The notes under the pieces are model-generated. The model was not told the origin of the DNA, did no database searches, and saw nothing but the letters and a program-made list of their open reading frames with translations. DNA of 41,482 nt from Alcaligenaceae bacterium (lineage in GTDB: Bacteria > Pseudomonadota > Gammaproteobacteria > Burkholderiales > Burkholderiaceae_B). The translations under genes and the position numbers were made by a program. Of the stretch, positions 35,710 to 41,482 are shown one piece after another. The stretch spans positions 1 to 41,482 of the forward strand of contig JAJUFT010000012.1 in the NCBI GenBank assembly GCA_029263615.1. The letters are read 5' to 3'. Position 1 is the first letter of the stretch; each line of letters opens with the position of its first letter.

Positions 35710-36450
35710 ATGTCCGAGGCCATCATCCGCCTTGAAAACGTCAACAAGTGGTACGGGCAGTTCCATGTCCTGCGCAATCTCAATCTGAACGTTGCGCCAG
35801 GCGAGCGCATCGTCATCTGCGGCCCCTCCGGTTCGGGGAAGTCCACCATGATCCGGTGCATCAACCGGCTTGAAGAACACCAGCAGGGCCGCATCATCGT
35901 CGACGGCACGGAATTGACGAACGATCTCAAGCATATCGAGGCCATCCGCCGCGATGTGGGCATGGTGTTCCAGCATTTCAATCTCTTCCCGCATCTGACC
36001 GTTATGGAGAATCTGACGCTCGGGCCGATCTGGGTGCTCAAGAAGAGCAAGGCCGAAGCCGAGGCCACTGCCATGAAGTATCTGGAGCGCGTCCGCATTC
36101 CGGAACAGGCGGACAAATACCCAGGTCAGCTGTCGGGTGGGCAGCAGCAGCGGGTCGCGATTGCGCGCTCGCTGTGCATGAACCCCAAGATCATGCTGTT
36201 TGACGAGCCCACGTCGGCACTTGACCCAGAAATGGTCAAGGAAGTGCTGGATGTCATGGTGAGCCTGGCGGAAGAAAGCGGCATGACCATGCTGTGCGTG
36301 ACCCATGAAATGGGCTTCGCGCGCAAGGTGGCCGATCGGGTGATCTTCATGGATCAGGGAGAAATCATCGAGGAGAACAGCCCGGACGTGTTCTTCGATT
36401 CGCCCCAGCACGAGCGCACGCAGACGTTCCTGAAGCAAATCCTGCATTGA
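35710..36450 (+). CDS. aapP: General L-amino-acid ABC transporter ATP-binding protein
   Basis: A 246-aa ABC ATPase of the polar-amino-acid class. Walker A is [20 protein letters not shown], the Q-loop is in [20 protein letters not shown], the signature is [17 protein letters not shown], Walker B is [20 protein letters not shown], and the switch His is in [15 protein letters not shown]. The start is ATG 35710, with AAGGAG 9 bases before. It completes aapJ-Q-M-P. No terminator is evident before the next gene. Confidence 0.96.
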   Translation: MSEAIIRLENVNKWYGQFHVLRNLNLNVAPGERIVICGPSGSGKSTMIRCINRLEEHQQGRIIVDGTELTNDLKHIEAIRRDVGMVFQHFNLFPHLTVMENLTLGPIWVLKKSKAEAEATAMKYLERVRIPEQADKYPGQLSGGQQQRVAIARSLCMNPKIMLFDEPTSALDPEMVKEVLDVMVSLAEESGMTMLCVTHEMGFARKVADRVIFMDQGEIIEENSPDVFFDSPQHERTQTFLKQILH

Positions 36451-36532
36451 ACGAAATTTAACAATCGGGCGTACCCAGTCTTGTTACGATGGTTCTCTGC
36501 ACTCTTCCGTATCGGACAAGAAGGAGAACATT

Positions 36533-37192
36533 ATGAAGGTTTCAACGCGTATGGCCCGCCTGACGGCGTGCATGGGGGCGGTGGCACTGGCCGCGGGTTG
36601 CGCCACGGGTGAGATGGGTCAGGGAGGCCGCACGGCCGTCGGCGCCGGCACCGGTGCTGCGTTGGGTGCCGGTCTGGGGGCCCTGATTGGCGACAGCAGC
36701 CGCGCAGCCGCCATTGGCGCCGGGATCGGTGCCGTCGCGGGGGGCATCGTCGGGTACAACTGGTCAGGCGTGAAGAACGATGTCGAACAGTCCGGTGCGA
36801 AGAGCCTCGGGGTGGACGTCACGGAAATGCCCGACGGCACCTTGCGCGTCAACATCCCCAGCAGCGTCTCCTTCGATACCGGCAAGTACGACCTGAAGCC
36901 CGAGCTGCTTCCCGTGCTCGACAGTGTCGCCCGTGCGCTGGTGCAGCACCCCGAACTGCGCGCCAAGTCCATTGGTCATACCGACAGCACGGGCACCATG
37001 CAGGTCAATCAGACCTTGTCCGTGAATCGGGCGAATGCGGTGACCAACTACCTGAAGGCCCGCGGCGTGGATCGCAGCCGCCTGCTGGCCGAAGGCCGTG
37101 GTCCGAACAACCCGGTGGCGGACAACTCGACGGCGCAGGGCCGTGCCATGAATCGCCGCGTGGAGCTTTATCTGTACGCCGTGCAGCAGTAA
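36533..37192 (+). CDS. OmpA-family peptidoglycan-associated lipoprotein with glycine zipper
   Basis: A 219-aa outer-membrane lipoprotein. The signal peptide has a clear lipobox (ALAAGC, Cys23). It is followed by a glycine-zipper segment (about 32-75: GAGTGAALGAGLGALIGDSSRAAAIGAGIGAVAGGIVGY) that may insert in the membrane. The C-terminal OmpA/MotB domain (about 100-215) has VSFDTGKYDLKPELLPVLDSVARAL, IGHTDSTGTMQVNQTLSVNRANAVTNYL and GRAMNRRVELYL, which bind peptidoglycan. It resembles YiaD. The start is ATG 36533 behind AAGGAG. A terminator follows. Confidence 0.93.
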   Translation: MKVSTRMARLTACMGAVALAAGCATGEMGQGGRTAVGAGTGAALGAGLGALIGDSSRAAAIGAGIGAVAGGIVGYNWSGVKNDVEQSGAKSLGVDVTEMPDGTLRVNIPSSVSFDTGKYDLKPELLPVLDSVARALVQHPELRAKSIGHTDSTGTMQVNQTLSVNRANAVTNYLKARGVDRSRLLAEGRGPNNPVADNSTAQGRAMNRRVELYLYAVQQ

Positions 37193-37231
37193 GGGACGGA
37201 GGGTCATCCGGCGCGCATGTCCGCCGGTCTG

Positions 37232-37261
37232 CAGGGAGCCTCGTGCTCCCTGTTTATTTTT
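37232..37261 (+). terminator. Intrinsic terminator of the OmpA-family lipoprotein gene
   Basis: The stem CAGGGAGC (37232-37239) with GCTCCCTG (37245-37252) around a 5-base loop is followed by TTTATTTTT. It is 40 bp after the stop codon and touches the stop of the convergent XRE gene. Confidence 0.92.
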
Positions 37262-37635
37262 CAGGACTGCTCTTCCAGAAGGGCGAGCATGCCGGCCACC
37301 GCCTGAGTGAGCACCTCGCGCTTCTGCGCCGACAAGGCCCAGATGCGTGCGGGGTCGATCCCGGGCAGAGGCCAGACCGTGCTGACCATCGGTGCTGGCG
37401 GTTCGGCGAACACGCTGGGAGACGACAGTTCCATGGGCCCGGTGTTCATCGCGAGCCAGGCTGGCGACACCTCGAGCACTTCTGCGAGCCGGAAGATGTT
37501 CTGGGGGCGGGTCCGGCGGCCGGATTCATAGTTCCCGATGGTTCCTTGGGACACGCCGCAGGCCTGCGCAAGTTCCGCCTGGGAGAGTTTGCGCAAGGTC
37601 CGTGCATACCGAAGACGATCGCCGAATGTGTTCAC
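37261..37635 (-). CDS. XRE-family (Cro/CI-type HTH) transcriptional regulator
   Basis: A 124-aa DNA-binding protein. The HTH_3 domain (about residues 3-58) reads FGDRLRYARTLRKLSQAELAQACGVSQGTIGNYESGRRTRPQNIFRLAEVLEVSPAWLAM. A C-terminal part of 65 residues has no recognised domain and ends with a helix (REVLTQAVAGMLALLEEQ). I chose GTG 37635 (MNTFGDRLRYAR) because it gives the usual N-terminus; GTG 37665 adds ten residues. Neither has a Shine-Dalgarno, so it may be leaderless or weakly translated. Both GTG codons lie within TCAC-N4-GTGA elements, suggesting autoregulation. It is divergent from the wHTH gene at 37758. Confidence 0.85.
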   Translation of the reverse strand: MNTFGDRLRYARTLRKLSQAELAQACGVSQGTIGNYESGRRTRPQNIFRLAEVLEVSPAWLAMNTGPMELSSPSVFAEPPAPMVSTVWPLPGIDPARIWALSAQKREVLTQAVAGMLALLEEQS

Positions 37636-37695
37636 AAACGTGATTGAACCGGCAAGTAGGATCACGTTGGTGATTTACACAATCACGATCGTGAT
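37631..37695. promoter_or_regulatory. Three-copy operator array (TCAC-N4-GTGA) between divergent regulators
   Basis: The pattern WTCAC-N4-GTGAT occurs three times: 37631-37644 (N4 = AAAC), 37661-37674 (GTTG) and 37682-37695 (GATC, here a perfect 14-bp palindrome). Centres are 30 and 21 bp apart. The first covers the probable start codon of the XRE gene. The third overlaps a possible plus-strand -10 (GATAAT, 37693-37698). Dyad sites next to an XRE gene are typical of its own operator; that this protein binds them is inference. Confidence 0.75.
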
Positions 37696-37757
37696 AATTT
37701 CGGGGTAAAGTGCATCTGCGTGATGGGCAGCGTGATCCTTGGGTGTGCGGAGGGAAA

Positions 37758-38498
37758 ATGTCTTTCGGGTACTTGCACCTTTTCGATACCGCCAATCATC
37801 CCGGCTCGGGTGAATTGCAGACGGCACTGCTGCGGCAAGGGTTGGGCCTGCGCTTGCACTCTGACGTGCAGAACTTGGTCGGCATGCTGCAGCACGCCCG
37901 CCGGGCCGAGGAGCCCTCCCTTGTATTGCTTTGCGGTTCATTCGAAGCAAATTGTGAGGCCGCGCGCGCGCTGCGGGTGGTGGTTCCCGCCATTCCCGTG
38001 ATGGCCGTCTTTTTGCCATTCACGCAGGAACGCGTTCTTGAGGCCATGGCGCAGGGGGTCGTCGCCTGCTGGCCGGCCTCCCTCCGGGCCGATATGCTGG
38101 CCTCGGCCCTGCATCGTCTCATGTCGACAATGCCGGGACAGGCTCGGGCGGGCTGGTGCCTCAAAGGGCGAGGGTGGCAACTGGAGTCGCCGCAAGGCAT
38201 CACGCTGGCGCTCACCTCTGCGGAACGGGCGTTGATGCTGGCCTTGTGCGCGGCGCCAGCCAAACGCCTTGCCCATGCGGCGCTGGTCGGCGTGGTGTCG
38301 AACCTCGCTCCAGAGGAATCGGCGCTTCGTCGCCCGAGTGTGTTGGTGAGCCGCCTGCGCCGCAAATTCACGGAAACCGGGCTGGAATTCCCCATCCGTT
38401 CGTTGCGCGGGGTGGGCTATGAGCTCTCGGTGGAGCTGTCCCTGCCTGCTGATCTTCCAGAGCCCGTTTCATCGCCAGGCCTGCCGGTCGAAGGCTGA
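37758..38498 (+). CDS. OmpR-like winged-helix regulator with degenerate receiver-like domain
   Basis: A 246-aa protein starting at ATG 37758 with GGAGGG 4 bases before. The C-terminal half (about 145-230) is an OmpR/PhoB-type winged helix: LALTSAERALMLALCAAPAKRLAHAAL, VLVSRLRRKFTETGLEFPIRSLRGVGYELSVEL. The N-terminal 115 residues have the length and secondary-structure rhythm of a receiver, but the strand that should end in the phospho-acceptor Asp reads PSLVLLCGSFEAN, without Asp. It therefore probably works without phosphorylation. It is divergent from the XRE gene across the operator array, and its terminator overlaps the end of proB. The targets are unknown. Confidence 0.8.
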   Translation: MSFGYLHLFDTANHPGSGELQTALLRQGLGLRLHSDVQNLVGMLQHARRAEEPSLVLLCGSFEANCEAARALRVVVPAIPVMAVFLPFTQERVLEAMAQGVVACWPASLRADMLASALHRLMSTMPGQARAGWCLKGRGWQLESPQGITLALTSAERALMLALCAAPAKRLAHAALVGVVSNLAPEESALRRPSVLVSRLRRKFTETGLEFPIRSLRGVGYELSVELSLPADLPEPVSSPGLPVEG

Positions 38499-38516
38499 AC
38501 GCCGCACGGCGGGTGG

Positions 38517-38544
38517 CCGCGCTTCGTTCAAGAAGCGCGGTTTT
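38517..38544 (+). terminator. Intrinsic terminator of the wHTH gene, overlapping the proB 3' end
   Basis: The stem CCGCGCTTC (38517-38525) with GAAGCGCGG (38532-38540) has a 6-base loop and is followed by TTTT. The complement of the loop contains the proB stop codon (38528-38530), so the last proB codons form one arm of the hairpin. On the minus strand there is no T run. Confidence 0.82.
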
Positions 38545-39688
38545 GGGCCGGACGCACGACCACCATATTGTCGCGGTGCATCAGTTCGGGGTCGGTCATG
38601 TGGCCGAGAATGTCCGCAATGCGGTGACTGGGCTGCCTCAGAATGCGGCGCGTATCGCTGGAAGAGTAGTTGATCAGGCCGCGGGCGAGTTCCTTGCCGT
38701 TTTCATCCAGGCACGCCACGACGTCTCCCCGTTCGAAATCCCCGTGGACGGCCGTCACGCCAATCGCCAGCAGGCTCTTGTGGCCTTCCGTCAGTGCCTT
38801 GACGGCGCCGCGGTCCAGTGTGATCTTGCCGCGCAGCCGCAGATGGTTGGCCAGCCAGCGCTGGCGGGCCGAGCGTATGGGCAGCATGGCGCGCAGCTCG
38901 GTGCCGATGCGTTCCCCCCGCGCGAGCCGTTCCAGGACGTCTCGTTCGCGGCCGCTGGCAATGATGGTGTGGCCGCCGCTATTGGCGGCCCGCTTGGCCG
39001 CAAGCACCTTGGTCAGCATGCCCCCCGTGCCGATGTTGCTGCCGGAGCCCCCTGCCATGTCTTCCAGGGCAGGGTCGCCCGCGCGCGCCACCTGGATCAG
39101 GGTGGCGGAAGGGTCCTTGCGAGGGTCGGCGGTGTAGAGGCCGCTCTGGTCGGTGAGAATGATCAGGGTCTCGGCCTCGATCAGATTGGTCACCAGGGCA
39201 CCCAGCGTGTCGTTGTCACCCAGGCGGATTTCGTCGGTCACGACGGTGTCGTTCTCATTGACGATCGGCACCACCCCCAGCCCGAGCAGGGTGTAGAGCG
39301 TGCTGCGGGCGTTCAGGTAACGGCGCCGATCGGCCAGGTCTTCGTGGGTGAGGAGAATCTGCGCCGTTCGGATGCCATGGCGGGCAAAAGCCGCTTCATA
39401 GCCTTGCACCAGGCCCATCTGGCCCACTGCTGCCGCTGCCTGCAACTCATGCATGGCGCTGGGACGCCTCGGCCAGCCCAGCCGTGCCATCCCTTCCGCA
39501 ATGGCGCCACTCGACACCAGCACGATCTGACGTTCCTGGGCATGGAGGGTGGCAATCTGCCTGGCCCATTGCTCGACGGCTTCCAGATCGAGCCCTTTCC
39601 CTTCATTGGTCACGAGCGAGGAACCGACTTTGATGACGAGACGCCGTGCGTCGACGGTGGCGGGGGGCGTGTTCTTGAGGTCAAGCAT
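38528..39688 (-). CDS. proB: Glutamate 5-kinase
   Basis: A 386-aa enzyme phosphorylating glutamate in the first step of proline synthesis. The amino-acid-kinase domain (1-270) has [61 protein letters not shown] and the [15 protein letters not shown] nucleotide motif. A C-terminal PUA domain (about 290-370) is present, as in the long ProB type that is feedback-inhibited by proline. It starts at ATG 39688, 54 bp after the obgE stop, so it is probably co-transcribed with obgE. proA is not in the window. Confidence 0.96.
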   Translation of the reverse strand: MLDLKNTPPATVDARRLVIKVGSSLVTNEGKGLDLEAVEQWARQIATLHAQERQIVLVSSGAIAEGMARLGWPRRPSAMHELQAAAAVGQMGLVQGYEAAFARHGIRTAQILLTHEDLADRRRYLNARSTLYTLLGLGVVPIVNENDTVVTDEIRLGDNDTLGALVTNLIEAETLIILTDQSGLYTADPRKDPSATLIQVARAGDPALEDMAGGSGSNIGTGGMLTKVLAAKRAANSGGHTIIASGRERDVLERLARGERIGTELRAMLPIRSARQRWLANHLRLRGKITLDRGAVKALTEGHKSLLAIGVTAVHGDFERGDVVACLDENGKELARGLINYSSSDTRRILRQPSHRIADILGHMTDPELMHRDNMVVVRPAQNRAS

Positions 39689-39742
39689 TTGAGAAAGCAG
39701 ATCGGTTGGAGAAACGGGCCGGGCAGTCGGCCCGGCGCGCGA

Positions 39743-41020
<1,278 letters not shown>

Positions 41021-41281
41021 TTATTCGGCGGGAACGACAGACACCGTGCGCTTGCTCAGCGCGCCGCTGATGTGGAACTTGACGTTGCCATCCACCAGCG
41101 AATAGAGGGTGTGATCTTTGCCGATGCCGACATTCACACCCGGGTGGAACTGGGTGCCACGCTGGCGCACGATGATGGAGCCAGCAGAAATCTGTTGACC
41201 ACCATAGACCTTGACGCCCAGGCGTTTTGCCTGTGAGTCGCGGCCGTTCCGCGTAGAGCCGCCGCCCTTTTTCTGTGCCAT
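41021..41281 (-). CDS. rpmA: 50S ribosomal protein L27
   Basis: An 86-aa protein starting [48 protein letters not shown], the invariant L27 sequence. The flexible N-terminus reaches the peptidyl-transferase centre. The start is ATG 41281. It lies 28 bp downstream of rplU in the same operon. Confidence 0.99.
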   Translation of the reverse strand: MAQKKGGGSTRNGRDSQAKRLGVKVYGGQQISAGSIIVRQRGTQFHPGVNVGIGKDHTLYSLVDGNVKFHISGALSKRTVSVVPAE

Positions 41282-41309
41282 TGCTTAACTCCTGATGACC
41301 GTGGACACA

Positions 41310-41482
41310 TCAAGCCGAAATGGCTTCGATGCGAACTTCGGTGTAGTTCTGACGATGGCCTTGGCGCTTCTGGTAGTGCTTGCGACGGCGCATCTTGAAG
41401 ATTTTGACCTTGGGATGACGGCCTTGTGCAAGAACAGTAGCCTTGACCACGGCGCCTTCAACGAAAGGCGTGCCGATCTTCA
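41310..41482 (-). CDS. rplU: 50S ribosomal protein L21, C-terminal part (gene continues beyond window)
   Basis: Reading the minus strand from the window edge gives about 57 codons: [19 protein letters not shown], then [36 protein letters not shown] and stop at 41310. The [16 protein letters not shown] block is the L21 signature. The 5' part is outside. It is the first gene of the rplU-rpmA unit. Confidence 0.97.
   Translation of the reverse strand, partial: KIGTPFVEGAVVKATVLAQGRHPKVKIFKMRRRKHYQKRQGHRQNYTEVRIEAISA

Overview
The window is a stretch of a high-GC betaproteobacterial chromosome, most likely Burkholderiales, family Alcaligenaceae (Bordetella/Castellaniella/Pusillimonas-like). The reasons are the 5S rRNA sequence, the gene content and order (rplU-rpmA-obgE-proB; mreBCD-mrdA-rodA divergent from gatCAB; metX-metW; hemE-priA), and a SAM-II riboswitch before metX. 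I see no phage, IS element, CRISPR array or genomic island. Almost everything is housekeeping, and species-level assignment is inference.

Layout. 1-133: 3' end of a 5S rRNA gene and its terminator, the tail of an rRNA operon. 153-3303: a D-2-hydroxyacid dehydrogenase, a small DUF1488-like protein, a TRIC-family membrane protein, and an unusual regulator with a receiver-like N-terminus and a Fis-type HTH. 3388-9050: hemE, a 310-bp spacer with a perfect DnaA-box 9-mer, priA (broken by an apparent one-base loss in a C run) and rep helicase. 9216-12500: a small uncharacterised gene under a promoter carrying two identical palindromes, a two-module 3-hydroxyacyl-CoA dehydrogenase, and a membrane-anchored dihaem cytochrome c. 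12657-14760: tRNA-Arg(CCG), gshA, and an orphan LuxR-type HTH. 14911-19288: SAM-II riboswitch, metX-metW, an AmpG-like permease whose best-placed start codon is ATC, a VOC protein and exonuclease III. 19428-23440: pyrE and gatCAB. 23654-29424: the rod-shape operon mreB-mreC-mreD-mrdA-rodA. 29435-32075: ftsE-ftsX-mutY. 32237-36450: an aapJQMP-type amino-acid ABC transporter with a strong hairpin after the binding-protein gene. 36533-38498: an OmpA-family lipoprotein, then a divergent pair of regulators (XRE and an OmpR-like wHTH protein with no visible phospho-acceptor Asp) separated by three copies of a TCAC-N4-GTGA operator-like element. 38528-41482: rplU (partial)-rpmA, obgE, proB on the minus strand.

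How the genes fit together. Cell-wall elongation (MreBCD, PBP2, RodA), division (FtsEX) and peptidoglycan recycling (AmpG) are all here. Replication restart and repair are represented by PriA, Rep, MutY and Xth. Methionine synthesis (metXW) sits behind its own SAM sensor. Translation is served by GatCAB, L21/L27, Obg and tRNA-Arg.

No obvious new multi-gene system is visible. The least explained elements are regulatory: three stand-alone DNA-binding proteins with degenerate or missing sensory domains (2443-3303, 14446-14760, 37758-38498), and two well-defined but unassigned operator arrays (9570-9606 and 37631-37695).
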